From: Chryseobacterium ureilyticum
Lineage (GTDB): Bacteria; Bacteroidota; Bacteroidia; Flavobacteriales; Weeksellaceae
NCBI RefSeq assembly: GCF_900156735.1
Contig: NZ_FTOL01000002.1
Location: 620,001 to 684,000 of the forward strand
Length of the DNA stretch: 64,000 nt
Reading direction: 5' to 3'
The notes below the pieces were generated by a model. The model was not told the DNA's origin and ran no database searches. It saw nothing but the letters and a program-made list of their open reading frames with translations. Shown here in pieces: positions 1 through 8,732 of this stretch (positions are counted from its first letter, which is position 1; every line of letters starts with the position of its first letter). Made by a program: the position numbers and the translations under genes.

Positions 1-116
1 CCAGAAACCAATACGGTTTTACCATCTTCAGTTTTACCGATAGCTACCCCTTTTGCTCCGGCAGTCAACAGCTTTATATTTTCAAGAACTAAATTTTTCT
101 TATTCTTTCTGCTCAT
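1..116 (-). CDS. rlmD: 23S rRNA (uracil-5-)-methyltransferase, N-terminal fragment
   Basis: Only the first 38 codons lie in the window; the gene runs off the left edge. The fragment begins MSRKNKKNLVLENIKLL and continues with a GAKGVAIGKTEDGKTVLV stretch. That is the start of the TRAM domain that opens the RumA/RlmD family of SAM-dependent uracil-C5 rRNA methyltransferases. The ATG at 116 follows a TATTTTTG promoter box at 165-172. The SAM-binding and catalytic parts are outside the window, so the exact target base cannot be judged. Family assignment is by similarity of the TRAM segment only; another TRAM protein such as a MiaB/RimO relative is less likely because those carry TRAM at the C-terminus. 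Confidence 0.7.
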   Translation of the reverse strand, partial: MSRKNKKNLVLENIKLLTAGAKGVAIGKTEDGKTVLVS

Positions 117-164
117 TCTAAAATTTTCTATTTTTCTAATCGAAACTTGGAAAGTTTCATTTTG

Positions 165-172
165 CAAAAATA
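165..172 (-). promoter_or_regulatory. Promoter -7 box for the rRNA methyltransferase
   Basis: TATTTTTG on the minus strand fits the Bacteroidetes -7 consensus TAnnTTTG. It lies about 48 bases upstream of the ATG at 116 and just past the terminator of the preceding gene. No clear TTTG -33 element is visible. Confidence 0.5.
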
Positions 173-173
173 C

Positions 174-205
174 AATAAAAAAAAACCTTATCCGAGGATA
201 AGGTT
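174..205 (-). terminator. Rho-independent terminator of the TlpA-like gene
   Basis: On the minus strand AACCTTATCC pairs with GGATAAGGTT and is followed by a run of nine T. It sits 20 bases after the stop of the TlpA-like lipoprotein gene. Confidence 0.8.
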
Positions 206-225
206 CTGATCTATATTAAAGTTTA

Positions 226-1749
226 TTATTTCGCTTGAGCTGGCTGAGGTCCTGCAGGCTGTGGAGCCGTTGGATCAATCTGCAGTTGTGGCTGCATTGC
301 CGGGTCAACTTTTGGTGCTGAAAGACCTGTTAATTTGTCTAAAATTGTCACCAATTCCTGCTCTCCAAGATTTACAAAAGATCTACTAGCAATCTTACCA
401 TCTTTGTCAATGATTACAAAGCAAGGTAATTTGAATCCATATACACCATATTTTTTAGCGATATCAGATTCCATTCCTCCTTCTCCATAAACATTTACTC
501 CCTGGATTCCTTTCAATAAAGAATTGCTTGTTTTTGTAAATTGATCTTTAGTATCGTCTACATTTACAAATACAAAGTTCATTTTAGATTTATAGAAGTT
601 CACTACTTCTTTCAATACAGGAACAGTAGCCTCACCAATGTATGGATTCCATGATGCATAGAAGAATAACATATAAGGTTTTCCTTTGTTTTCAGAAAGC
701 TTGTACGCTTTACCATCTTGCTTTACTAAAGAAGCTTCAGGAGCTGCTTCACCAATTTTAAGACCGGTAATTGCTACCTGCATTTTTAAAAGATCACTTT
801 TAATAGTAGCATCCTTGATATCTGTATCAATTAATTTTTTGATTTTATCAATATTCTGAGCTGAAGTTTTTGGGTGAATATCAGCCTGAGCCATTACAAA
901 TGCTAAAAGGTAATCTTTAGCTGTCTGAGAAAGATCTTTTTTAGTTCCTAAATATTTGGCAAACATTTCTGAAGTTGTAATATCAGTTTTTCCTTTACTG
1001 TTCGCTTCAGCATATTTTTGGAAGTCAGGAGTCATTTTTACAAGCAGATACTGTCTGTATAATGGGATTGACTTCACCATTGATTCTTTATCGCTATCTA
1101 ATTGAGCCTGGTAATCTGTCAAGGCTTTAGAAGCCTTATAAGCAGGGTTTCCAGCCATTGGTCCGTGAGACATTTCATAGTTAGCAAGCAAATTAAGAAT
1201 TGTTACTTTCGTATCATTCTTCTTCCATTCTAAAAGGCTTTTGCTTGGGTTATGTTTCTTTGCTAGATCTTCTACACTTTTGTTGATATCAGCTTCTACT
1301 TTATGCATTCCTTTTACAAATGCAGATTCATCACCAGCCATCAGCTGTCCTAAATTAATTTTATTTCCATAGTCACCTAAAAACTTCTGACTTGCCGTAA
1401 GGAAATCATTGTTGTTTTTAGCATCACCAGTAATCAAATATTCATTCGGGAAAGTAGCTCCGTTACCGGAAATATTAATTTTTTGTCCTTTTTCAAGATA
1501 AATCAGGTTTTGTTTGTTAGCATAATTGATCACATACATTCCATCTTTAGGAGCATCAAAGCTTCCTGAAAAATTACCATCTTTATCTAATCCTATATTA
1601 ATTAGAGGTAGGGTTCCTACTCCTGAAGCTTCTACAAATTCAATTCTTTCTAATGGTGAGCCTCCAGTAATTTTTCCTTTTACCTCTACTTTTTTTGAAC
1701 AAGACATCACGAAAACCGCGATGATAAACAATAAAAGATATTTTTTCAT
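226..1749 (-). CDS. TlpA/thioredoxin-like lipoprotein lacking the CxxC
   Basis: A 507-residue exported protein. It starts MKKYLLLFIIAVFVMSCSKK, a signal peptide ending in a lipobox (MSC), so it is probably anchored in a membrane facing the periplasm. Residues about 25-120 look like the DUF4369 domain that often precedes TlpA domains in Bacteroidetes. The C-terminal 160 residues have the thioredoxin/AhpC-TSA layout (GEAAPEASL, LFFYASWNP, FVIIDKDGKI with the cis-proline region kept). Where thioredoxins have WCxxC this protein reads WNPYI, so both redox cysteines are absent. It ends in a Pro/Gln/Ala-rich tail. The start is set at the ATG at 1749; the frame extends to a TTG at 1770, but that TTG lies inside a TATTTTTG promoter box. 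Function is unknown; a non-redox binding role is an inference. Confidence 0.85.
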   Translation of the reverse strand: MKKYLLLFIIAVFVMSCSKKVEVKGKITGGSPLERIEFVEASGVGTLPLINIGLDKDGNFSGSFDAPKDGMYVINYANKQNLIYLEKGQKINISGNGATFPNEYLITGDAKNNNDFLTASQKFLGDYGNKINLGQLMAGDESAFVKGMHKVEADINKSVEDLAKKHNPSKSLLEWKKNDTKVTILNLLANYEMSHGPMAGNPAYKASKALTDYQAQLDSDKESMVKSIPLYRQYLLVKMTPDFQKYAEANSKGKTDITTSEMFAKYLGTKKDLSQTAKDYLLAFVMAQADIHPKTSAQNIDKIKKLIDTDIKDATIKSDLLKMQVAITGLKIGEAAPEASLVKQDGKAYKLSENKGKPYMLFFYASWNPYIGEATVPVLKEVVNFYKSKMNFVFVNVDDTKDQFTKTSNSLLKGIQGVNVYGEGGMESDIAKKYGVYGFKLPCFVIIDKDGKIASRSFVNLGEQELVTILDKLTGLSAPKVDPAMQPQLQIDPTAPQPAGPQPAQAK

Positions 1750-1767
1750 TTCAATTTTAATATTACA

Positions 1768-1775
1768 CAAAAATA
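1768..1775 (-). promoter_or_regulatory. Promoter -7 box for the TlpA-like lipoprotein
   Basis: TATTTTTG on the minus strand matches TAnnTTTG and sits 18 bases upstream of the ATG at 1749. It decides the start, because a longer reading frame would begin inside the box. Confidence 0.55.
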
Positions 1776-2008
1776 CGCTTTTTAGCGTTTCTTAATTCAC
1801 AGTGATTATTTTTTTTAAAAATTTTATTACGCCGATGAAAAGGGACATTCAATCAAATCATTTATCAATTTTTCAATGCTAAAAAGATAACTGAAATACA
1901 AATATCCAATACAGTTCAAGAGCCCTCAAATATATACTTATTAAATAAAGAAAGCATAAAGTCTGATAATAAGTTAACAAACTTTAACAACTTCTCATTT
2001 ATATCAAC

Positions 2009-2039
2009 AAAAATCGCCCCCAAAATGGAGGCGATTTTT
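2009..2039 (-). terminator. Terminator of the sdhCAB operon
   Basis: AAAAATCGCC (2009-2018) is the exact inverse of GGCGATTTTT (2030-2039), with an 11-base loop. On the minus strand the second arm is T-rich. It lies 19 bases beyond the sdhB stop. Confidence 0.85.
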
Positions 2040-2057
2040 ATGTATTTTGAATCAATT

Positions 2058-2825
2058 CTATCCTTGATCTACAAGAGCAGCCATGTATTCTCTGTTCATT
2101 CTTGCGATATTTTCAAGAGAAATACCTTTAGGGCATTCTATTTCACAAGCACCTGTATTTGAACAGTTACCAAATCCTTCTTCATCCATAGCTTTCACCA
2201 TGTTCAGAACTCTTCTCTTAGCTTCTACTCTACCTTGTGGAAGTAATGCATACTGAGAAACCTTAGCTCCTACGAATAGCATTGCTGAACCGTTTTTACA
2301 AGTAGCCACACAAGCTCCACATCCGATACAAGCAGCAGCATCCATAGCTTTATCTGCATCTTCTTTAGGAACCGGAATTGCGTTAGCATCCAAAGTATTA
2401 CCTGAAGTGTTCACCGAAATGAAACCACCTGCAGCCATTACTCTGTCGAAAGCACTTCTGTCTACCATTAAGTCTTTGATAACCGGGAAAGCAGCACTTC
2501 TCCAAGGTTCAATAACGATAGTTTCACCATCTTTGAACATTCTCATGTGAAGCTGACAAGTTGTGATACCTGTATCCGGACCGTGAGCTCTACCATTGAT
2601 GTATAGAGAACACATACCGCAGATTCCTTCACGACAGTCGTGGTCAAAAGCAATTGGTTCTTTTCCTTCGTTAATTAAGTTTTCGTTCAGAATATCCAGC
2701 ATCTCCAAGAATGAAGAGTCTGTAGATACATCTGATATTTTATAGGTCTCAAACTGACCTTTAGATTTATTATTTTTCTGTCTCCAAATTTTCAGCGTAA
2801 GATGTAAGCCTTTTTTTGCACTCAT
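2058..2825 (-). CDS. sdhB: Succinate dehydrogenase/fumarate reductase iron-sulfur subunit
   Basis: A 255-residue electron-transfer subunit that passes electrons between the SdhA flavin and the membrane quinone site. The plant-type [2Fe-2S] ligands are visible at Cys64, Cys69, Cys72 and Cys90 ([10 protein letters not shown] ... TTC). The bacterial ferredoxin part follows with [11 protein letters not shown] and, near the end, [14 protein letters not shown], giving the ligands for the [4Fe-4S] and [3Fe-4S] clusters. Length and cysteine spacing are normal for the type B enzymes of Bacteroidetes. It is the last gene of sdhC-sdhA-sdhB, with only 24 bases after sdhA. Confidence 0.97.
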   Translation of the reverse strand: MSAKKGLHLTLKIWRQKNNKSKGQFETYKISDVSTDSSFLEMLDILNENLINEGKEPIAFDHDCREGICGMCSLYINGRAHGPDTGITTCQLHMRMFKDGETIVIEPWRSAAFPVIKDLMVDRSAFDRVMAAGGFISVNTSGNTLDANAIPVPKEDADKAMDAAACIGCGACVATCKNGSAMLFVGAKVSQYALLPQGRVEAKRRVLNMVKAMDEEGFGNCSNTGACEIECPKGISLENIARMNREYMAALVDQG

Positions 2826-2849
2826 AATGTTATATTTATAGGTTGGAGA

Positions 2850-4862
2850 TTATTTGTAACTTCTAGTTTTAACCTCGATGTTGTCGTAGATCAGTTCTTC
2901 TTTATGCAACACTTCCGCGTTGATATCATTCCCCTGATATTCCCAAGCTCCAACGTATTTGAAGTTTACGTCGTCTCTTTCCGCTTCCCCATCTGGAGTA
3001 GCGTGATCCCAACGGAAGTGACCACCACAAGATTCTTCTCTGTTTAGCGCATCGATAGCCATTAATTGTCCTAATTCCAGGAAGTCTGCAACTCTGAATG
3101 CTTTTTCAAGCTCAGTGTTCATTCCTTCTCCTTCACCAGGAACTTTTACGTTCTTCCAGAAGTCGGTTCTTACTTCTTCAATTTCTTTGATCGCTTCTTT
3201 CAATCCTTCAGGAGTTCTACCCATTCCTACTTTATTCCACATAATGTGTCCTAGTTTCTTGTGGAAGTGGTCTACTGAGTGAGTTCCTTTATTATTGATG
3301 AAGAAATCAACTTTATCTTTAATTCCTTTTTCAGCTTCGTCAAACGCTGCTGAATTGGTAGGAATTGCTCCTGTTCTGATGTCTGCAGAAAGGTAATCTG
3401 CGATCGTATAAGGTAATACGAAATATCCGTCTGCAAGACCTTGCATCAATGCAGATGCTCCAAGTCTGTTAGCTCCGTGATCAGAGAAGTTAGCTTCACC
3501 AATTACGAAACATCCCGGAATTGTAGATTGCAGGTTATAATCAACCCATACACCACCCATTGTATAGTGAACTGCAGGATAAATCTTCATTGGAGTTTTG
3601 TAAGGATCATCAGCAGTAATCTTTTCGTACATTACGAATAGGTTACCGTATTTCTCCTCAACCCAGCTCTTACCAAGATCATAAATCTGCTGATCTGTAG
3701 GATTGTGAATATGTTTTTCAATAGCGGCTTCTTTACCTTTTTTCATGATCTCTGTAGAGAAATCAAGGTAAACACCTTCTTGAGTATCATTATTTTCGAT
3801 TCCGAATCCAGCATCACATCTTTCTTTAGCTGCTCTTGAAGCAACGTCTCTCGGTACAAGGTTACCGAATGCAGGATATCTTCTTTCTAAATAGTAATCT
3901 CTATCTTCTTCTTTAATGTTTTCAGGTCTTAATTTACCTTCTCTGATCGCTACTGAATCTTCAATCTTTTTAGGAACCCAGATTCTTCCTGAGTTTCTCA
4001 ATGATTCAGACATCAAAGTTAGTTTAGACTGCTGAGTTCCGTGAACAGGAATACAAGTAGGGTGAATCTGTACGTAGCAAGGGTTTGCGAAGTAAGCACC
4101 TTTCTTGTGAATTTTCCAAGCTGCAGAAACGTTTGATCCCATAGCGTTGGTAGAAAGGAAATATACGTTTCCGTATCCTCCTGAAGCAATTACTACCGCG
4201 TGAGCAGAGTGTCTTTCGATTTCACCTGTTACCAAGTTTCTAGCGATAATCCCTCTTGCTTTTCCGTCAACAATTACAAGGTCAAGCATTTCATGACGGT
4301 TATACATCTTGATTCTTCCTTTACCGATCTGACGGCTCATTGAAGAATATGCTCCTAACAATAACTGTTGTCCTGTTTGTCCTTTTGCGTAGAATGTTCT
4401 TTTTACCTGAACCCCACCAAATGAACGGTTATCTAGCTGACCGCCGTAATCTCTCCCGAAAGGAACTCCCTGAGAAACACACTGGTCAATAATATTTGCA
4501 GAAACTTCAGCTAATCTGTAAACATTTGCCTCTCTTGCTCTATAGTCACCACCTTTGATGGTATCGTAGAACAATCTGTATGTAGAGTCACCATCTCCCT
4601 GGTAATTCTTAGCTGCGTTAATACCTCCCTGAGCTGCAATAGAGTGAGCTCTTCTAGGAGAATCCTGATAGCAGAATGCTTTTACATTGTATCCTTGCTC
4701 AGCTAAAGTAGCTGCAGCAGAACCTCCTGCCAAACCTGTACCTACAACAATAATATCAATCTTATCTCTGTTGTTTGGTGCAACAAGGTTCATATGATCT
4801 TTATGATTTTTCCACTTGTCTTTAAGAGGACCCGCTGGAATTCTTGAATCTAATTTACTCAT
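2850..4862 (-). CDS. sdhA: Succinate dehydrogenase/fumarate reductase flavoprotein subunit
   Basis: A 670-residue catalytic subunit that oxidises succinate to fumarate in the TCA cycle, or works in reverse. The FAD-binding Rossmann motif [10 protein letters not shown] is at residues 41-50. HSIAAQGG at residues 73-80 holds the histidine expected to carry covalent FAD. Later motifs include [40 protein letters not shown] and [17 protein letters not shown]. The long form with the N-terminal [13 protein letters not shown] extension is typical of the Bacteroidetes/epsilon type B enzyme. It lies between sdhC (15 bases upstream) and sdhB. Confidence 0.98.
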   Translation of the reverse strand: MSKLDSRIPAGPLKDKWKNHKDHMNLVAPNNRDKIDIIVVGTGLAGGSAAATLAEQGYNVKAFCYQDSPRRAHSIAAQGGINAAKNYQGDGDSTYRLFYDTIKGGDYRAREANVYRLAEVSANIIDQCVSQGVPFGRDYGGQLDNRSFGGVQVKRTFYAKGQTGQQLLLGAYSSMSRQIGKGRIKMYNRHEMLDLVIVDGKARGIIARNLVTGEIERHSAHAVVIASGGYGNVYFLSTNAMGSNVSAAWKIHKKGAYFANPCYVQIHPTCIPVHGTQQSKLTLMSESLRNSGRIWVPKKIEDSVAIREGKLRPENIKEEDRDYYLERRYPAFGNLVPRDVASRAAKERCDAGFGIENNDTQEGVYLDFSTEIMKKGKEAAIEKHIHNPTDQQIYDLGKSWVEEKYGNLFVMYEKITADDPYKTPMKIYPAVHYTMGGVWVDYNLQSTIPGCFVIGEANFSDHGANRLGASALMQGLADGYFVLPYTIADYLSADIRTGAIPTNSAAFDEAEKGIKDKVDFFINNKGTHSVDHFHKKLGHIMWNKVGMGRTPEGLKEAIKEIEEVRTDFWKNVKVPGEGEGMNTELEKAFRVADFLELGQLMAIDALNREESCGGHFRWDHATPDGEAERDDVNFKYVGAWEYQGNDINAEVLHKEELIYDNIEVKTRSYK

Positions 4863-4877
4863 ACTAGTATATTGATA

Positions 4878-5540
4878 TTATTGAGTTATATAATGAAAAA
4901 CTGCCACGATGATAAATCCTGCCGGAATAAGGATAGAATACCATGTTCCGAAAGCTTTGATCACTGGCGTATATTTTGGATGTCTTGCTCCGATAGACTG
5001 GAATGAAGACTGGAATCCGTGAGCTAAGTGTAAGCCCAATAGTACAAAAGAGATCACATACAAAGCGACTCTCCAAAGGTCAGCAAACTTCTCATGAAGC
5101 TCTGGCCAGAAACGTTCTGAATCAGGAGCTATTCCCTCTACATACTTATAGTTGATTTCATGTAACCAGAAATCATATAAGTGAAGCGCCAAGAAAGCCA
5201 ACACAACTGCTCCGGAAATAATCATATTTCTGGACATCCATGATGAATTTACAGCAGCATTGTTAGATGCATACTTTACTGGACGCGCTTTATTATTCTT
5301 GATCTCCAATACAAATCCCATCGCAAAATGGAAAATTACTGCAAAACCAAGAATAGGCTGCATTAAGAACTGCACAAAAGGATTATAGCCCATAAATTCA
5401 GATGCTGTATTGAAAGCATCCCTGTTCAGGACTGATAACAAATTGGTTGTCAAATGCAGTATAAGAAAAATCAGCAAAAACATAGCTGATAATGCCATAG
5501 CGTATTTTCTACCTATCGTAGAACTCGTTAAACCTGCCAT
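4878..5540 (-). CDS. sdhC: Succinate dehydrogenase cytochrome b subunit (b558 family)
   Basis: A 220-residue membrane anchor with about five transmembrane helices. It holds two haems b and the quinone site of a type B succinate:quinone oxidoreductase, in which one polypeptide does the work of SdhC and SdhD. Histidines within helices suitable as haem ligands are visible in LILHLTTNLL, VIFHFAMGF, LALHLYDFWLHE and LGLHLAHGF. First gene of the sdhCAB operon. The ATG at 5540 follows a TAATTTTG promoter box, and a Crp/Fnr-type dyad lies just upstream. Confidence 0.95.
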   Translation of the reverse strand: MAGLTSSTIGRKYAMALSAMFLLIFLILHLTTNLLSVLNRDAFNTASEFMGYNPFVQFLMQPILGFAVIFHFAMGFVLEIKNNKARPVKYASNNAAVNSSWMSRNMIISGAVVLAFLALHLYDFWLHEINYKYVEGIAPDSERFWPELHEKFADLWRVALYVISFVLLGLHLAHGFQSSFQSIGARHPKYTPVIKAFGTWYSILIPAGFIIVAVFHYITQ

Positions 5541-5564
5541 ATAAGTTTAAATTTGAATTTCCCA

Positions 5565-5572
5565 CAAAATTA
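5565..5572 (-). promoter_or_regulatory. Promoter -7 box of sdhCAB
   Basis: TAATTTTG on the minus strand fits TAnnTTTG and lies 25 bases upstream of the sdhC ATG. There is no good TTTG at the -33 position, as expected if an activator helps. Confidence 0.55.
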
Positions 5573-5594
5573 AGAAATGTTAACAATATCGAAA

Positions 5595-5610
5595 AGTGAG
5601 AAATCTCACA
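5595..5610. promoter_or_regulatory. Candidate Crp/Fnr-family binding dyad upstream of sdhC
   Basis: The sequence is AGTGA-N6-TCACA, containing a perfect GTGAGA/TCTCAC inverted repeat with a 2-base centre. This matches the TGTGA-N6-TCACA layout bound by Crp/Fnr-type regulators. Its centre is about 44 bases upstream of the start point implied by the -7 box at 5565-5572, close to the class II activator position. Binding itself is an inference. Confidence 0.45.
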
Positions 5611-5686
5611 ATTAGACAGTTTGTAATCTTTCTAAATAAGAGCTTTACACGTTATTGATAAAGGAAAGTGAAAAATTAGGAAATCA

Positions 5687-7465
5687 TTATTTCAGCTCAT
5701 AAACCCGACCTTGAAAAACCATTTTTTCTATAGACTTTGGAAGCATTTTTATTTCAAAATGATCCACTCTTCTGGAAGAACAATAAGGCATAATAATAAA
5801 CTGTACAACCTTGTCCCTGTCTGCGATATCCGAGATCCAAAAACATGCGGTATTTCCTTTTTTCACAGAGATAATTTCGTGTTTTCCAAATGTATGAAAC
5901 AGCATTTCTTCTTTCTGATTTTCAACAATATTACTTCCAATTTTCATGATGAAAAATACAAAAACAGCTATTGTCAAATTCATGGAATTTTTAAAGTTAT
6001 ATTTTAAAATCATTGCTCTCAGAAAATAAATAGCAATTGATATAGAAAATAGCTCAATCAGATTCATCGGAATATTACTCATAAACAAGAAATCGACCTC
6101 AGCAAACCAGTGAATAACTTCCAAAAGAATCTGAATAACGACATCGTATATTTTCTCTATCCAGTTAAAATTCAGACCAAAAGCAATCAAAGCAGTCATA
6201 AGAAAGGAAAACACGATGATCATTTCGGAAAAAGGAACAATAATAAAGTTAGCAATGATTGAAATCAATGAAAATTGATGAAAATAATACAGCACCAAAG
6301 GAAGAGTTGCCAACTGTGCAGACAAAGATATAGTAATGGTATTAAAAATCAGTTTTTTGAAATAATTATCCTGCTTTGGAAAATATTTCAGAAGAGGTTG
6401 ATTAAGCCAGAAAATCCCCAATACTGCGACAAAGCTTAGTTGAAATCCCACATCAAAAAGCTGTTGAGTATCCAAAATCAGAATTATAAAGGCAGACAAA
6501 GCTAAAGAATGAAGCAGATCAGGTTTCCTTTGAAGCAAAACAAATATAAAATATACCGTCAGCATTATACAGGAACGCAGAACTGAGCTCCCAAACCCAA
6601 TGAATAACGCAAACAACCAAATAAAACCCAAGCTCAAAACAACCGCATATTTTCTTAATCTTAAAGGAATAATACGAATCATTAAAAAATAAAAAATCCC
6701 GAAAATAACAACAATATGAGTTCCTGAAATGGCTAGAAAATGAATCAAGCCTGCTCTGTTAAAATCTTTTACAGTGGCAGCATCCATTTCAGTTCTGTCG
6801 GCAAGAATAATTCCTTTTAAAAACGCTCTAGTCTTCACTGACATTTCAGTATTGTCAATTCTTTTGAGAACATCTAACCTACTTTGTCTTACTTTATCTT
6901 TAAAGTTCAGATCACGTCGCTCTGATGAAAAAACTTCACTTGAAATAAAAACCTGATATCCGATATTTTTCCGGTTTAAATATCTAGCATAATTAAATTG
7001 GTAAGTGTATTGAGGAAGCGCAGGTTTCATTATATAAGATTCCGCCTTGTAATAATGTTCAAAATCAAGTTCTTTATGATCTCCCGGAATATAAAAAATT
7101 GAGTTAAAGCTATGTTTCCCTGCCTGAGCTATTCCTTCATACTTTTTATACTTTTCTGTTGAATTTAACTTCTGGGATATTTTAAAAATAATAGTTGATT
7201 TTTTATTAATATCTATATCTGTGCTTTGAGAAATATTATTACAAAAATGGAGAATTATCCCTAAGCCAAAAAACATTACCCCAAGCAGAATAACCTTAGT
7301 CCTGTATAAAAAATAAGTAGTAAAAAAGAGGGAAATTAATATACTAAGATTAAGAATAGCCACACCATAGATGTATTTTTTTCCTAATAAACAATTATCC
7401 TGAAAAAAAATTCCAAGAATAAAACATATAGCTAAGATTAGTAAAGGTTGCTTATTCAATTTCAA
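5687..7465 (-). CDS. comEC: ComEC/Rec2-type competence membrane protein
   Basis: A 592-residue polytopic protein related to ComEC, the inner-membrane channel that takes up single-stranded DNA during natural transformation. The N-terminal third has hydrophobic helices followed by a DUF4131-like soluble segment. The Competence domain follows, with GLIHFLAISGTHIVVIFG at about residues 238-255 and many helices after it. The metallo-beta-lactamase-like C-terminal domain of Bacillus ComEC is absent; only a short soluble tail follows the last helix. The frame opens with TTG at 7465, because a stop lies directly upstream and no ATG occurs in frame until about residue 64, which would remove conserved helices. 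An out-of-frame ATG sits four bases ahead of that TTG. Confidence 0.85.
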   Translation of the reverse strand: MKLNKQPLLILAICFILGIFFQDNCLLGKKYIYGVAILNLSILISLFFTTYFLYRTKVILLGVMFFGLGIILHFCNNISQSTDIDINKKSTIIFKISQKLNSTEKYKKYEGIAQAGKHSFNSIFYIPGDHKELDFEHYYKAESYIMKPALPQYTYQFNYARYLNRKNIGYQVFISSEVFSSERRDLNFKDKVRQSRLDVLKRIDNTEMSVKTRAFLKGIILADRTEMDAATVKDFNRAGLIHFLAISGTHIVVIFGIFYFLMIRIIPLRLRKYAVVLSLGFIWLFALFIGFGSSVLRSCIMLTVYFIFVLLQRKPDLLHSLALSAFIILILDTQQLFDVGFQLSFVAVLGIFWLNQPLLKYFPKQDNYFKKLIFNTITISLSAQLATLPLVLYYFHQFSLISIIANFIIVPFSEMIIVFSFLMTALIAFGLNFNWIEKIYDVVIQILLEVIHWFAEVDFLFMSNIPMNLIELFSISIAIYFLRAMILKYNFKNSMNLTIAVFVFFIMKIGSNIVENQKEEMLFHTFGKHEIISVKKGNTACFWISDIADRDKVVQFIIMPYCSSRRVDHFEIKMLPKSIEKMVFQGRVYELK

Positions 7466-7526
7466 TCATTTGTATCACCAAAATAAGAAATTGAACAATC
7501 ATTTACTATCACTGTAATTACTAAAT

Positions 7527-7564
7527 AAAACACCCTGCCAACCTTAAAAAGATTAACAGGGCGC
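7527..7564 (-). terminator. Terminator of the GH99 gene
   Basis: On the minus strand CGCCCTGTTAATCTT pairs with AAGGTTGGCAGGGTG, using several G-U pairs, and is followed by TTTTATTT. It lies about 40 bases after the GH99 stop. Confidence 0.7.
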
Positions 7565-7604
7565 TTATTTTTTTGCTATAAAATTGAGCTTATACGAAAA
7601 ACTT

Positions 7605-8696
7605 TTACTTTCCTTTCAGAAACTTATCCGTCAAGCGCTTAGTTTCTTTAATATACATCCATGGATCTTTTCCATAATCTTCGTAGATGAAATTGTCTAT
7701 CTTCTTGGGAATTGCAGGTTCTATCTGTGTACCTTCATGCCATTCGTTAAATGAAGTAATTCCTATAAATTCAGGATTCACGTTAATAGCGGCATCAAAC
7801 ATTTTTTCATAATATTTACCATTATCCCTGCTTTTAAAATTCGCTTCATTCCATGGTCTGATTCTCGTATCTGAATACCCCGGACCCACGCAAGGAATAA
7901 AAATAAGGTGATGATCTTTTGCATATTGAGCCATATCCTTCCAGTTGGAAGTTGTACTCCCAAACACAAAACCTTCACTGGCAAAATAAGTATAGAAACC
8001 ATCGAATCCTGACTTATCAAAAAACGCTGAATCATTTTTTTCTACCCATAATCCAATATACAATGCATCCAACTCCGTATTGCGTACTGTTTCCTCACCA
8101 TTTTCGGAAAGTAGTTTTGACCATTCTTCCGGGGCAATTTTATAACTGTCATATACATAATACATAGGCTTTCCATCTTTTTTGTAAAAAGCAGGATGTT
8201 GAGAATATGTTGTAACAAGATAAGAAAGCTGATTTCTAAGTTCAGCAATCGTTTTATAGAAAGGTTCTATATGAAAGGCTATTTTCAAATTAAAACGCTG
8301 TGCAGCTTCAAGGTACTTCATCACGCTTTTATCTGTAAAGGAATCTTTTCCCAACCAGCTTATCACCACAACACCCACTCCTGAATCCTTCATCATCTGC
8401 ATGTGTTTCTCTATGATCTTTTTGTCATTGGAACTATAATTTCCTAATGCCGGATAAAAATTAGCCCCAATATCATCACCTCCTTTGTAATGTCCAAGAT
8501 TATTCCATTTCGGATTGTTCCAGTGCGGAATGATTTCATGGTTCCAATGCTGCAGACTTCCATCTGTTTGTTGATTTCCATACCATCCATAATAGAATAT
8601 TTGTACTTTATCTCTTAAAGCGGTTTCTTTCTGAGCAAAAGTTTTCGAGAAAAATGTACATGCAAGTATTAACAGAAAGTTCTTTAAATGTTTCAT
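7605..8696 (-). CDS. Glycoside hydrolase family 99 (endo-alpha-1,2-mannosidase/mannanase-like)
   Basis: A 363-residue secreted enzyme with a signal peptide (MKHLKNFLLILACTFFSKTFAQ). The whole mature part matches GH99: FYYGWYGN near the N-terminus, GVGVVVISW, FHIEPFY, and ITSFNEWHEGTQIEPA near the C-terminus. Glu318 and Glu321 in NEWHE correspond to the paired catalytic glutamates of the family, known from bacterial GH99 and human MANEA. Known members cut mannosyl- or glucosyl-alpha-1,3-mannose units from N-glycans or alpha-mannan. There is no SusC/SusD pair or other glycosidase nearby, so it is not in a visible utilisation locus. It follows lpxB in the same direction, 36 bases on. The natural substrate is not known. 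Confidence 0.88.
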   Translation of the reverse strand: MKHLKNFLLILACTFFSKTFAQKETALRDKVQIFYYGWYGNQQTDGSLQHWNHEIIPHWNNPKWNNLGHYKGGDDIGANFYPALGNYSSNDKKIIEKHMQMMKDSGVGVVVISWLGKDSFTDKSVMKYLEAAQRFNLKIAFHIEPFYKTIAELRNQLSYLVTTYSQHPAFYKKDGKPMYYVYDSYKIAPEEWSKLLSENGEETVRNTELDALYIGLWVEKNDSAFFDKSGFDGFYTYFASEGFVFGSTTSNWKDMAQYAKDHHLIFIPCVGPGYSDTRIRPWNEANFKSRDNGKYYEKMFDAAINVNPEFIGITSFNEWHEGTQIEPAIPKKIDNFIYEDYGKDPWMYIKETKRLTDKFLKGK

Positions 8697-8732
8697 TTCA
8701 ATACAGGAATTAAAATTTCAGGGAATCTTTTC

